This document shows positions 1-41,003 of a stretch of 64,000 nt of DNA, one piece after another. The number at the start of each line of letters is the position of its first letter. Positions within the stretch are counted from its first letter, which is position 1. Position numbers and translations under genes: made by a program. Under the pieces are notes generated by a model that was not told where the DNA came from, did not search any database, and saw only the letters and a program-made list of their open reading frames with translations. Source of the stretch: Gordionus sp. m RMFG-2023 (Eukaryota; Nematomorpha; Gordioida; Chordodea; Parachordodidae); NCBI RefSeq assembly GCF_954871325.1, contig NC_088775.1, positions 15,353,561 through 15,417,560 of the forward strand, written 5' to 3'.

Positions 1-930
1 GATACAGTCCCAAAAAATGCTATGGATGCTTTGCATTATTTCAAACACATTTTAGATTATACTCCCAATGTATTAAAATGGTTATATATATATTAGCAGC
101 TCTTTAGTAAACTAATGAAAGAACATTCTCTTTTTTAAGAAGAATAACAGAGCCTTGCAGAGGTACTATTTGCTGGACACGACCCAGATTTTTTTTAAAA
201 ATTTTTCCTGTAAAATTTTTTTTAGGCCCGGTTCGGTTTTTTAATATAAATTATATTTATTTTTGATTTTTATAACTAATAATGGCGATTTCAAATATTT
301 GGTTTTAAAATATACAGCTCGGCCCGGATATTTTTTCTAAAAAAATTTTCAGGCCCAACCCGCGTGTTTTTTCTTAAAAAAATTACGGGCCCGGCCCGGG
401 TATATTTAAAAAAAATTAAAATACGGTCCGGCTCGGAGGCCTGGCCTTTAAGTCTGTGAAAAACATATCTATGAAATACAACATCTGAAAGTAGATTGAA
501 TGATTTGGATCTTTTGAATATTCAAAGGCATTTAACGCCAAGCAAGGATAGATAATTGAAAAATTAGCTCAAAACATACAATATACAATTATTCCTAAGA
601 AACTTTTTGTGTATTAATTTATATTTCCAACATTTAAATTTTTTATACTTTATATATTTTAAAAGCTCAAAAAATTCAAATTTCAATTTTGGTCATTTAA
701 GTGATTCATCATGGGTTATATTCACTTTATATTTTATAATTCACATTTATTTTATAGTTTTTCAATGCCGGTTTATATATATAATTTTTTTAATTCACAT
801 TAGTTTAAAATTGTGTATTAGAAAAGTTATTAGTCCTAATGAATTTATGTTTAGTATTTAATTAACAATAATATTTCTTAAAAAATTTTATTACCCCCCC
901 CCCCAGACCAAATTCCTGCGTACGCGCCTG
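1..930 (+). mobile_element. hAT transposon copy, 3' part (cut by the window edge)
   Basis: The + strand of the first 160 bases and of about 480-570 encodes pieces of a hAT transposase C-terminal dimerisation domain: 'NERTFSFLRRI', then after an insertion 'SRLNDLDLLNIQRHL'. The element ends at the tip CCTGCGTACGCGCCTG (915-930) after a run of C. The same tip, inverted, opens the copy at 44317, and the two copies match along most of this stretch, including the nested GC-rich insertion. The left end lies outside the window. The transposase is clearly dead here. hAT membership rests on the dimerisation motif and on the terminal repeats and target duplication of the sister copy. Confidence 0.75.
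165..460. mobile_element. GC-motif MITE nested inside the hAT copy
   Basis: About 300 bp carrying repeated GGCCCGG / CCGGGCC blocks separated by A/T runs splits the hAT dimerisation domain coding sequence. It is palindrome-like, with CAGG..CGGCCC-type blocks at both ends. The same insertion sits at the same site in the copy at 44317-46151. Borders are approximate. Confidence 0.55.
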
Positions 931-1703
931 CCAAAAAAACCAAAATTCAATTTATTTGTCATTTAAAAGAAAGAATTAGCTAAAAATATGGCATTATTTA
1001 ATGTTATATTAGCATCTGTAACAAGAAATTTAAAAATATTTAACAAGTCACATTCAATCATAAACATTGTCAATAATTTTAAACGTGTTGATAAACTTTT
1101 GGGGAAAAAAAACAACAAATACTACACTTAATCATTCGTGTGATAATGCACAAAACATGTATTTGTCGAGAAACGCAAAATTAAAAAATCAAAGAGTTTT
1201 TGTTTTGCCCATAGTTTACAGTCAGACACTTAGTTATTAATATTATCTTTGCTTATAAAAAATATTGTATTTTTTTTATGACATTGGTTCAGAGTTGATT
1301 GATATTTTTAAATCAATCTAAACATCAATATCTTATATCGAATCGGTCGGTCCAAAAAAATTTCTAAGATCAGTTCCGACCTAAAGAAAAGAGGTGTCTG
1401 ATAGGCCTTATTCATAAATCTCACTGAAAAACAGGAATATTTTAATAATGTGAAATGGGTTTTTTCAATAAATTCCTTTTTCTCGAGTATATTATTTTTG
1501 CCAGGACAGAAAAAATTTATTTAATTTAATAAGAAAAACTTGATTTAATCAAAAAATTCTTTTTTTTTAATCAAAAGATCTTGATATTTAAATAATCAAA
1601 TATCTATCACATTTTTTTCTAAAATAACTTTAGATTCATCCATTAATAAATTATTTTTCATATTTTCTTACATCTAAATTACTACCCGTATGACAAATTT
1701 AAG
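931..1703. other. AT-rich stretch, probably G6PD intron
   Basis: I see no further gene or clear repeat here. It lies upstream of the penultimate G6PD exon and is most likely intron. The earlier exons of the gene are not recognisable anywhere to the left in this window. Confidence 0.4.
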
Positions 1704-1873
1704 GGTATGGTAACTCCCGACGCCTACGAGCGGTTGATCATAGACGCCTTCGCTGGTAATCAAATTAACTTTGTGCGCACGGACGAATTGCACGAAGCCT
1801 GGCGGATATTTACCCCGCTTCTGCATAAGATCGAGAAGGAGATAATAAAACCCATTCCTTACATCTTTGGAAG
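1704..1873 (+). CDS. G6PD: G6PD penultimate coding exon
   Basis: The acceptor is taken as TTTAAG|GG at 1702-1703, the only AG between the upstream in-frame stop and the conserved block. The donor is GGAAG|GTTTTT at 1873/1874. The encoded part runs from [11 protein letters not shown] to KPIPYIFG and ends in phase 2. The acceptor is the less certain border: no other family-specific residue precedes it to check against. Confidence 0.9.
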
Positions 1874-4800
1874 GTTTTTTGATTTATTATACGTTAATAA
1901 TATTGACTCCCCTCTGTTTTAATCTATTTAAAATAATATGAGTAAAAACTTTCTATACCACTGAATTATGATATACCTCTCTCAGTCTTTAAGATATTTT
2001 GGATTTTTTATTTTAGGGAAATTAATTAAAATTAATATGAGCCAATCAGATGGGCATGTTCCTTCATTCCAAACTCTTGTCATAATTGGAAGAAGAATCT
2101 CAGCACAAAGTTTCATTGGACTGATCTTGAAAAAAATTTTGTAATGGCTAACAATTATTTTCGTCCGGGGAAAAAATTTAAATTGATCTGCTGTCTGTAT
2201 AATTATAAAAAATAATCTGGCTGATTACGTCTCTAATTTTAATAGTAGAATATGTAGTATCAGATTAAATAGAAGATGTAAAGTTCTAAACATCATATAC
2301 GTATATACCCCTGCTAATTACCTTGAAAGAAAAAACTTCCTCCATACCCTTTTAGAATATTTAAACAAATTTCCTAAGCAAGAAAATTATTAATTGCAGG
2401 TGACTTTAATGTTAAAATCGGACGGTTAGGAATTAAAAATCATAATTCCTTGGGCTCTGGTGCTCTTAATATAAATCCGGATACAGGTGGTAAACAACTT
2501 CTTGAAATTTGTCGTAACCTTGTTCTTCGCTTCGGAAATTTGTTTTTGAACACTCAGATCCTAAAGAAATTTATACCTGTTTCAATTCATCTTATAATTC
2601 TTGATCTCAAATTGACTATTTTATTTGCTCCAATCTACAATTGGTTGGATATCTAATATTAAGGTACATTTAACTCAGATCATAAAATTGTTATATGTTA
2701 TGTGAAGATAGATCCAAAAATATGGTAAAAAAGAATAAAAATAAATAAAAAATAATTCCTAATAGAATTAAACTTGATTTTAATGCACCAAATGATCAAG
2801 ATACTAAAGAAAAGTATGTGACGCTAGTGATCAAGATACTAAAGAAAAGTATGTGACGCTAGTTAAAAATCATATTCAAACAGTAAATAACTTGTAAACT
2901 AATTCAAACACTGATAATCTTTGGAAAAATACTTCTGAAATTTTCATCAAATCGGCTGCTAACTCTTTACCAATTAAACAAAAATACCCAGATTGGATTT
3001 CGTTAGAATCTAAAAATCTTAATGCTAGTCTTGTTGGAACTGGTCATTAAATGAAAAATAATTTATAATATTATTCATATATTAAGAAGAGATAAAAGAG
3101 CTTTCTTAGAGAAAAGGGCTCCATTACAAAATTTATTTATCATATAAAGCTTTTAAACTACTAAAATCCTTACATCATTTAACAAGGAGCTTTTCTCAAG
3201 AATTATTCATAATAATCAAATTATTACAAACACGCACGAACAAATGACAACTTGGACATCTTGTTATACAAAAATATTTAGCTTACATGAATCCCCTCTT
3301 TTATTAAATCTAATGATGTAATTACCCTCTACAAAAAATCTTCATCCCATGTACACCTTATTACCTTCCACATCTCAACTTTTATTACATAATATGATTA
3401 CTGAAGACATATCCTTCTGCCTCAAATCTCCCTTCTTCATACTTTCAATTACCATCAACCCTCCAACTTACACATCTTCCAAACTTAAATATAAATTAAT
3501 TAATATTATAATAAAAAACCATAAAGCATGTGGTCATGAATGTATCCACAGTGAATTTCTAAAAACAGGTCCTCCACTTTGTGCTGAGATTTTTCTTCCA
3601 ATTATCAAGAATTTGGCATGAGGGAACATGTCCGTCCGATTGGCTCATAGCAATTTTAATTAATTTCCTTAAAATAAAAAATCCAAAATATCTTAAAGAC
3701 TGGGAGAGGTATATCATTAAATTCAGTGGTATACAAAGTTTTTATTTATATTATTTTAAATAGATTAAAACCTATTATTTAACCTAATTAATACGTAGAC
3801 TCACTAGTCTCATATAGAAAAGGTCATAACGCCCTTAAGGCCATTTTGGCTCTAAAAATTAAAATTTAAATAGTGATGTTAAAGGTTACTTTTGAAACAT
3901 AACTAGTTACAGTTACTAGTTACATTGGCAAAAACATAACTAGTTACAGTTACATTTTTACAAAAGTAACTAGTTATTTTCAAAAGTAACTAGTTACTTA
4001 CTTTATACATCCTTCATATGCGCATTATTTATTTATTGAATGCATTTATTTAATATAAAAAAAATTAGGATAAACTAAGTATAATCAGTCATTTAAAATA
4101 ATATACAATTTATTTATATAAAAAAATATCGCAAATTGAATATTTACATCGAATATAAAAATATATATTTGCATTGCAAAAAAAACATTTATTTTTCATA
4201 AAAATTAGAATCTAATAAATGTTTATTTGCTTTTAACAACAAATTAATTTCAAAGTTATTATCTAGAAGACGTGCTCGTTTATCTCCAAAAATCAGCTTA
4301 CCTAGACTGAATAAGCGCTCTACGGGAGCACTTGATGTTAGAACAACATTATATTTAATAAAGAGTAATTTTAACTTTGGGAAATCGTTATATAAAGAAA
4401 AAGTGTTGTTATTAGATTTGATAAAGTTTTCTATAAGTTCATTATCCAGAATATTTTGGCGCTTTAGGTCAAAAAATCTAACTACATCAAGTGATGTTGG
4501 TTTTGAGCATGATTCATTTGTCTGGGATTCACTTTGAGGTATTAAGGTATTTATTAAATAAAATTTCCTCCTTTTTTGCTTTATTCCTTTCTTGCCTAAT
4601 CCAAGGCCGGTCAGTTTTAAATAAAGGGTGAAGAATTGCAATGTTGTCATTATCATAAAGATTATTAAACCTATAACATGATATTATTAATTTATAAATA
4701 ATTATTTGATTTTAGTTACCTTTTTTCAATACTAGCTAATATAGTATCCTTTAGAGGTTGACAATATTTTAATCCCTGCACATCTGCCATACATATAAGT

Positions 4801-7800
4801 ATTTGTGTTATTGTTGGGAACAAGACATTTTCACAAAATTTTAAATTAATAAATTTAATTTAAAAAATAAATTTAATTTAAAATAAATTTAATTTAATTT
4901 AAAATTAATTTATCACAACATATTAAAAATTAATTTATCACAACATATTAAAAATAAAATTAATTATTTGGATATATCTTTAAAAGTAACTAGTTACTTT
5001 TGGTAGTTACATTTCAAAAATTTTACCTAGTTACAGTTACTAGTTACAATTTTAAAAAATAACTAGTTACAGTTATTTTTTAGCCAAAATGTAACTAGCT
5101 GTAACTAGTTATTGTAACTAGTTACCTTAACATCACTAAATTGAAAGAACTAAAATTAGGAAGAATCAACTTTTTATAATAGCTTTAGACTTTAAAAGAA
5201 CATTTGTTCTATAATTCATTCGAGATTATGGATAGCTTTAGAGGAGATAGGAACTCCTACTCATTTACTAAAACTCCTAACTAATTTATACCATAATTAT
5301 TTTATTCAAATTATTCATGCTAATCTTAAATCTCATAAAATTCCGGTCAATATTGGACTAAAACAAGGCTGTGCTTTATCCCCACTACTTTTCAGCTTCA
5401 CCAATTTTATTATTAAAAAAGTCAAACCTTTGCCGACGATTAATACTTTCCTCACTTTTCTATGGAATAAAAAGATGTAATGTTGCTGTTTCACATAACA
5501 AGAAGATGCAATCTTTTATCAACAAATGCCTAAGATATATTACCAAAACCATTTATTCATTAAATACATCTAACAGAGTTCTATGGGCTAGATGTAGTAA
5601 TCTTTCATTTTATAAATTAATTGAATACAAAAAAATAGAATTAATGGGGCATGTCCTTAGACAAGCCCCTAATAACCTAATCTACAAAGCACTCGATAAA
5701 ATTTTCCCTGAAGAATAATCCATTAAACCTTATCCTATAAAAATATCTGGTTTGGCAAGATTAAATCTCTGGCTAATATGTTCTTGGGAATTTATTAAAT
5801 AGGCTGCTATAAATATAGACGTCTATTCAAGAAGATTGTGAACCTAATTTATGACCATCTAACAAATAACTTTTGATGGTAAGGTAATTTTATTATATAA
5901 AGTTATATCTTAAATATCTTATATTTCTTTTGATTTATTAATTATTTATAAATTATAATATAAATTATTATTAACCCTTAAATCTAATTATTATCATCGA
6001 GTAATTAATATTATCTAATACTTATAAAATATATTTATAATAGATAATATAAAATCAATTATACTAATTTAATATCTACTTATCTCTAATCAAAAAATAA
6101 TTATTATTATATATATTTCCTTAAATTTTATAAGTATTTTTTGGAAGCCACTTATATTCTTATATTCTACTTTTTTCACATATATATACTGTCCCGGTGT
6201 AGTTCCAACCTTATATAACTTTATATCTGGGTTACAAGATTTGTAGATATCCTTAAGAAATTTTAAAGGTGACAATTGTCATAATCGTTATTTTTATTTA
6301 ATCTTATTTTGACAACAATATTAGAAAATAATTAAATATTTTTTATTATATTTTCCCTAAAAATATGATTTAGAAATTATAATGATTCACCAATTGTAGT
6401 AAATATTTTATTATCTCTTTAAATCCAGTAAAAATTAATTAATGTATAAACAAAATCTTAAATAAATTTTCGAATTTATATTTAATATATATAAACGTCA
6501 GCTGCAACATGCCCACCCTTAACGGGCCAAGGACATTCGCTAAATTAAATTTCTTTGTTATAATTTATATAATACTCGCTAATTATTGCCAAACTGGACC
6601 TAAATAAATGTTCCAAAGGGAACCTACACGAATATTTTGATTTAAAAAAATATCTTGCACATCATTTATTTCCTTCGTCCCTCAGTAACAAATATTCCAA
6701 GTATATATTGTGATACTCGCCATACGCCCATCAATTTCATCTATCTCCTTAGTTGCGTTTCTCTGGGACATACGTCTACGCCCTCACATTACTGATCATC
6801 CCTTATTCTATCATTCGGCAATACTTGTGACCTGATATGATTTCGATATCGGTAATCTTCAGGCTTGCGTAATATTCATCTGGATAAAAATATTATAAAA
6901 ATAGGTTCAAATGGAGCCGTTTAACAACACTAGGTATTGGCTTACCAGGAGACATATCTCCAAAATCGAAGGTCCAATCCTTTAGAACGGGTCTCAGGTA
7001 TCAGGAATATACAAAAATGATGTTATTTGCTAGATGAAAACTTTGAGAGACATCTTCTCTTAAGAGCATATACAAAATATACTAATTAAATTATATATTA
7101 TAACTAGTACTTTATTATAAAAATGTTTTATTTATGTGATATTATATAATATTTAGAATTGGAATAAAAATTTAATTTACAATTATAAAAATATATAATT
7201 GGGACGGCGATATTTTATATATTCGCGCATGTTTAAGGAAGAAAAAAATTCAGACATAATTTTGTATTGCTACATTTAAAATTTAATAGATATAGCATAC
7301 TACTTTTTCGAAAAAGTAGCTAATTAGTAGCTGAACTGCTTTTTGGGAGAAAATAGTTGTACTATAGCGAACTATTTTTTAAAAGTAGCTTTTAACAGCA
7401 TTGATAATATGAATGATATTTATCAAGATTCACGAAAGACATTATTTGTAAATTTTTATATAATATTAACACATTTAAAAGTATCTCCCCCTCCTCAAAC
7501 CTATTTTAATGGATTGCCATTGAGGTTAAAGCTAAAATACTGTCTCAGAATCTGCTTTAGTTAGGTGATTTTCCATTTCTTTCTTCCAAATATAAATTTT
7601 ATCTTATCGTTAATTCTAACCTCAGATATTTATGGTATTAACCGGGAAAAATTTTATAATTTTATATTGTATTTTATAAATTGGCTCTAATTTTAACTTT
7701 TGAATATTTTATTTATAAATTTTCAAGTCGAGGTCCTAAAGAATCTGACGAAATTGCCAAAAAATATGGGTACATTTTTACGGGCACGTATATATGGCGG

Positions 7801-7827
7801 CCCGACGAGCAAAAAGATAAGAAATAA
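1704..7827 (+). CDS. G6PD: Glucose-6-phosphate 1-dehydrogenase, last two coding exons (gene partial)
   Basis: G6PD oxidises glucose-6-phosphate with NADP+ and is the first, NADPH-yielding step of the pentose phosphate pathway in the cytosol. The window holds the C-terminal end of the protein in two exons, 1704-1873 and 7728-7827, that join in phase 2 across codon AG|T. The first gives '[16 protein letters not shown]', '[18 protein letters not shown]' and 'KPIPYIFG'. The second gives '[16 protein letters not shown]' and 'GTYIWRP', then ends with a stop. These are family hallmarks of the C-terminal domain (human: [43 protein letters not shown]). Base composition is far richer in G+C than the surroundings, as expected for constrained coding sequence. 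The intron (1874-7727) contains a LINE remnant that is itself split by a hAT. Because both exons are open and the splice phase is exact, I read this as a working gene; the N-terminal exons lie outside the window or were not found. Confidence 0.93.
1916..2118 (-). mobile_element. Inverted LINE reverse transcriptase fragment
   Basis: About 200 bp that is the reverse complement, with modest divergence, of 3570-3772 in the same intron. On the - strand it reads the reverse transcriptase stretch '[11 protein letters not shown]'. It starts only about 45 bp downstream of the G6PD exon donor. The two arms, about 1.45 kb apart, could pair in the pre-mRNA. Confidence 0.75.
2793..2862. repeat. 35-bp tandem duplication within the LINE
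   Basis: Two perfect head-to-tail copies (2793-2827 and 2828-2862) of a unit starting TGATCAAGATACTAAAG. It is probably a slippage duplication after the LINE died. Confidence 0.9.
3871..5138 (-). mobile_element. hAT transposon inserted in the LINE
   Basis: Terminal inverted repeats begin TAGTGATGTTAA on both ends, followed by several ACTAGTTAC repeats that form subterminal repeats, as in hAT elements. The flanks AATTTAAA and AATTGAAA fit an 8-bp target duplication with one mismatch. The - strand frame 4189-4656 carries the hAT C-terminal dimerisation domain: '[16 protein letters not shown]' followed by '[18 protein letters not shown]'. The catalytic part of the transposase is absent, so this is an internally deleted, non-autonomous copy. 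It split an already resident LINE. Confidence 0.88.
5851..7727. other. Remainder of the last G6PD intron
   Basis: AT-rich intron sequence. The only recognisable item is half of a MITE at about 6838-6932. The rest holds nothing I can identify; scattered short open frames have no family features. Confidence 0.5.
6838..6932. mobile_element. Partial copy of the GTTGTTAAA MITE family
   Basis: It shares with the copy at 19430-19572 the block CTTCAGGCTTGCGTAAT and the end CCGTTTAACAACA. Only the right half is present. Confidence 0.6.
7728..7827 (+). CDS. G6PD: G6PD terminal coding exon
   Basis: The acceptor TTTTCAAG ends at 7727. The first base completes the Ser codon of the YIFGSRGP motif, followed by [17 protein letters not shown] and [10 protein letters not shown], and the frame stops at TAA 7825-7827. 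Length and sequence fit the usual G6PD C-terminus, where this segment contributes to the dimer and structural NADP+ region. It is too short to stand out as an open reading frame without the upstream exon as a guide. Confidence 0.92.
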
Positions 7828-7835
7828 GTCAACGA

Positions 7836-7841
7836 AATAAA
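7836..7841 (+). terminator. Poly(A) signal of G6PD
   Basis: AATAAA lies 9 bases after the G6PD stop codon. The very short 3' UTR it implies is unusual but not rare in invertebrates; other signals may lie downstream. Confidence 0.45.
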
Positions 7842-9093
7842 ACTCAAAACTTGAAAAATCTCACCTTATAACTTAGAAATTCTACCATATTCGCAAAATA
7901 TTTTAACAAATTTCGCACTATTTTTTCCCCCATATTTATAATTGTAATTTTTAGCACAAAATTTTATAATTATAATATAATTTAATTCTTTGTAGTAATA
8001 CTCAAATATTTACGCAAACGCAATCATTGTATATATGTGATAATGATACTAGTCAAATTATTTTATATTTTTTAAAAAAAATGAATAATATTTTTTCGGT
8101 TCCCATACAATAAAAAGAGTTTATTTTTTTTGTAATAGAAAAATTATACTTTGATAATATTGTATCGACAGCTTAGTTATCTCCTTAAAGCATTAAATTG
8201 AGATCTTTTAATGGAAGATAGGGTTTTGCCCCATTTTATGAATTGATACTATGGGGATATAACTTGACGTAAATATATATTTTGCTAAAAATTATATTAA
8301 ATAAGTTGATTATCTAATAATCTAAGTAAAATAAAAGGAGAGGTAAAATCCTAAATTTTTCTAAGGAAATATTCGAACCTTTTTACCAAGGGAATATGAA
8401 TTATTTTTGTTAAAGCGTTAGCAGTCTATAGATATAATAAAACGCCTTTTTGTAAATACTTTGAAAAATAGCCACCCACTCCCTCTAGCCAATGACTATA
8501 TTATTCCCCTGCAAGAAACAAAAATTCAAAATTAGAAATATATGGGAATACAATAAAAAATTAGCAACTGTTAACAATAGCAGTGGATAAGGAATTATAG
8601 TATATCTTTTTTATTTCAATAATCTTTTTTACTTATTTCTATTTTCTAAAATTCAAAATAAATTTATTCCTAAAAATAAGTATATCAGTATAACGAAATA
8701 TAATCGTCTTATATACTTACGAATTTACAAAAAAATATGATTTAATTTTGAATAGTTAATTTAAAAGGAATGATTTTAAAATATTAATCTACAAGAAAAT
8801 ATAACAAATTTTTAAAGTTAATGAATAAGGAAAAGTTAAATTAAAATCACAATTTTTGAAGACAAAGAAAATTTAAGTTAAGAAAATTAGAATAACAATA
8901 TAGAAAAAATAAAAGGCTCCAATTTAATTGCTCAGAAAAATATATGTAAAATTCAGTAAAAAAATTATTTTTTATAATTCCCAGTACATAAAGAAGTTTT
9001 TTTTTGAGCCTTTCAGTTTTTATTCTTGTTATATCTCAGAAAAGACGTTTGTAATATAAAATGTTATTGTATCATGTTGTAAAGGTTATCATA
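7842..9093. other. Intergenic sequence between G6PD and the repeats before PKA
   Basis: AT-rich DNA with no recognisable gene or repeat. G6PD and PKA converge on this region. Confidence 0.4.
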
Positions 9094-9101
9094 CTTGTAA
9101 T

Positions 9102-9428
9102 TAGTGAAGGTCAACGGTCCGGTCCTATCGGTCTTAGACCGGGATCGGACCGGACCGATTGTCGGACCGATCTTTTTCTTGAGGACCGTGGTCCGGACCT
9201 TGTTTAAGTTTGCTTTACTATACAATTAATATAATTTTTTTGTATATTTTATTTTATGATATTTATCTAGAGGAATCATTTTAGATTTTGTTAATTTTTA
9301 TTTTACAATATGAAAACCATAAGTTTGTCTAGGACCACGGTCTGGATCGATCTTTTTCTTAAGGACCGTGGTCCGGTCCGAGGGTTTCCATCCAGTTCGG
9401 ACCAAAGACCGGACCGTGACCTTCACTA
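9102..9428. mobile_element. 327-bp MITE with hAT-type ends
   Basis: The ends are inverted repeats TAGTGAAGGTCAACGGTCC (left) and TAGTGAAGGTCACGGTCC (right, read inward). The 8-bp flanks CTTGTAAT at 9094-9101 and 9429-9436 are identical, the target duplication size of hAT elements. The interior repeats GGTCCGG / CCGGACC blocks and codes for nothing. A perfect target duplication suggests a fairly recent insertion. Confidence 0.9.
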
Positions 9429-9691
9429 CTTGTAATACATTATTTATAGGTTTTAATATTATATATGTGTAAAAAGTCGATTGTATTGAATTATTATAAT
9501 ATAGCTTACAAAGTATATATAGACAACAATTAATAATACAGATTATCACTGAGTGACCATACATTGTTAGAATTATAGAACATAAAAATTCTGAACGAAA
9601 TAATTATAAGTCAAAATAAATTATTATAATGAGCGTAATAAGAAAATAAGTTGATTATTCAACATTCTAATGACGATAGTATCGTCAAAAC

Positions 9692-10471
9692 CAGGGATCC
9701 TAATCTCAACCGAACCGTTAAACCGCTAAAAACCGGTATTTTTTATTGAACCTAAACCGCAAAAAAATTTCTAGCTGAACCTTTCCCGAACCGCTAAAAT
9801 GCCTCTGAACCGTTTCGAGCCTCATGATTTTATTCTTATAAAATAATATGTAAGTTATTTAGCATATTGAAAAAATTTCAATATTCTAAAGTTTATCATC
9901 AATCTTATTTGATTGATAAGTGTCAGTCCTAATTTTTATAAACGTTAGTATATTGTCATTCTACAACATTTTTTAAATATTTTAAGCTTATAAATTATGC
10001 TTAGAGAAAAATATTATTATAAATGACATATCAAATCTGATATCATATTGGCAGTGCCGACTACCCAAGTTAGTGTGGAAAGATGTTTTTCAACAATTAA
10101 ATTTATACTATCTCATAGATGTAATTTGAGTGAGACGAATTTTGAAAATATATTAATTGTGCGGCTTAATAAAAAAAAATTTAAGTATAAAAAAGTAAAA
10201 TATTGTTCATATTAAAATTAATCATTGATATTATTTTTATATTTTTATAAATTAAAAATTATTTTATAAAGTGCCATTAATAAATGAAGGTTTTATACAT
10301 GTGTTTTTTAAATTAATGATAAAATAAAAAAATATTTTCCCTATACATAATTCGAATGTAGGTTTGAATACAAAAGTGTTCAACCCAGTTTTTATAGGTT
10401 CGAACCGAACCTATATTTTAATATTTTACGAACCGAACCTGAACCGATATTAGTTTCGATTTAGATCCCTG
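9692..10471 (+). mobile_element. Short hAT element with a transposase remnant
   Basis: The ends are inverted repeats CAGGGATCCTAATC and CAGGGATCTAAATC. The flanks GTCAAAAC / GTCACAAC are an 8-bp target duplication with one mismatch. Around 10050-10170 the + strand encodes a hAT dimerisation domain scrap: 'VPTTQVSVERCFSTIKF' then 'LSETNFENILIVRLN'. Subterminal AACCGAACC blocks fill both ends. It is internally deleted and non-autonomous. Confidence 0.88.
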
Positions 10472-10479
10472 GTCACAAC

Positions 10480-12139
10480 CACTTATTCTAAGATATAGCT
10501 CATCAAAATTTGTTTAGGGAACCCCACCTAGACACATATATTTCCGTATTTTTCATGTGCACTATGAAGAGTTAAGAATCCTAAAAAAATGCGTTATTTA
10601 TTGAAGAATATTTCCAACTTTGCTTTCAAATTCATATATTAAGTTAATCAAAACACTAGATTTCAAAGGTAACGCCTTTAGCTTATGAGTATAGCTGGAC
10701 AATGACTAAATGTAGGCTCATCTAATGCAGGCCAGAGAAAATCCTTTAACATTAAGGCGTCTTAATTTTTATTAGTGAAAACTCCCTAAGCTAAAGTGAT
10801 TGTTTTCGACTAAAACACGGATTATCCAACTTTTTAGCCGACTAAAAATAGGCTTAAACGGCTAAAAAATATAGTGATACATTAGAGAACAATTACTAAT
10901 AAAATAATTCGAAGCTAATTTTTTTTAAAAAAATTTTTGTCAGGAAGTCTAAATATTCAATTAACCACACTCTCTTTTTTAATAATCCTTTTTAAATTTA
11001 TTATATTATATTATTATTTATAAATATTCAAAACAATATAGGTATAATTATAATATTAAATCAATTCTTTTTTTAAAAAAATACACTTATACAATCATAA
11101 ACTTCAATAGATTTATCGATGAAGATTAATAATATTTACAGTAAAAAAATATATAATTCAATTTAACATTTTTAGCAATCCATTCAATTGATAAAATAAA
11201 TATAAAGGTTTTTAAAAGAAAAAAGGAATTAATCATTTTTAAACAAAAACAAATATAAGAAAATACAATTTTATAAGGGGTTTTTATGACAGTGAGAACT
11301 TGAATTCTCAGGCTATAAAAATATATATATTGGAACATACACTAAAAAAAATTTACCTAAAGAATTTTCAAAGTCTAAAAAGGGAATAGAGCAATAATGA
11401 AAGTTAAAATATAGTCAATAATTTTCGAAAGATTTAAATAAGAAAAACTATTACTAAGTCATACATAATAATAATATAATACATAAATAAATAAAAAAAT
11501 AAAAATAATGTCTATAAATAATAATGTTTGATAAATATATATATATTATATATGGCTAATTTACGAATTTTAAATTTTGAAACTATGAAATAATAGAGCC
11601 TTCTTGAAATTTATGAACATGTCATATTTTCAAAACAATTTTTTTTTATTTAAAAAATATATTAATTTTGAATTTCTAGTAACATCGTGTGACAGAGTGA
11701 CCACAAAAAAACCTAAGGGAATTAAATTTTAGCGAGAATTAAATGTAATAGGAAGAATACAAACAATATAAGAAAATAATTGATCTGATTGGAATACATT
11801 TGTTGGAAAAGCACCACGCTCTATAACTCCGATATTTTTAAAACAAAAATATCAAGCCGCCTAACTTTAGAGATACTTAAATTTAACAAGTCTTATTGTT
11901 TAATAAAAAATACCAGAAAATGTTTCGTATTATATATCCTGAATGGTTGCAACATATTACAAGACAAATCAGTTCTGAATTACGTTGAGTTTTTAAATTT
12001 ATCAGCAATTAGATATTGTACGTAGTGAGTAAGGAAAAATAACTTTGATAGACGGGTGTTTCAAACAGCGGCATATTTTAGTAATTATTTTTTGCTAAAA
12101 AGTAATTTTATGCACGTTTTTTTTAAATTTTTAAAGGTG
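10480..12139. other. Intergenic and likely 3' flank of PKA
   Basis: AT-rich DNA without a recognised gene. The open frames at 11126-11338 (-) and 11789-12025 (+) show no family motif and I do not support them as genes. Confidence 0.4.
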
Positions 12140-12145
12140 TTTATT
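12140..12145 (-). terminator. Candidate poly(A) signal of PKA-C
   Basis: AATAAA on the - strand, 43 bases past the stop codon. Confidence 0.4.
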
Positions 12146-12187
12146 GATTTTATTTTTAAATCACAATCGCGATGCTATCGTGTCATT

Positions 12188-41003
<28,816 letters not shown>

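Larger units (their letters stand above)
2120..5850 (+). mobile_element. Dead LINE (endonuclease + reverse transcriptase) interrupted by a hAT
   Basis: A non-LTR retrotransposon remnant inside the last G6PD intron. In order on the + strand: endonuclease pieces at about 2280-2660, including '[20 protein letters not shown]' and 'AGDFNVKIG', the AP-endonuclease motif of LINEs; reverse transcriptase pieces at about 3480-3770; after the hAT insertion (3871-5138), '[13 protein letters not shown]' near 5360-5395, the RT template-grip motif; and a C-terminal tail at about 5490-5720 with '[14 protein letters not shown]' and '[13 protein letters not shown]', the style of tail seen in RTE/BovB-like and related LINEs. 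The catalytic YADD part is missing between the RT motif and the tail, pointing to an internal deletion, and there are several stops and frameshifts. It is an old, dead copy; the clade is a guess. Confidence 0.85.

Noticed and set aside
607-861. 84-codon + strand frame
   Set aside because: A low-complexity Phe/Tyr/Ile-rich frame in AT-rich hAT 3' sequence; no start context or motif.
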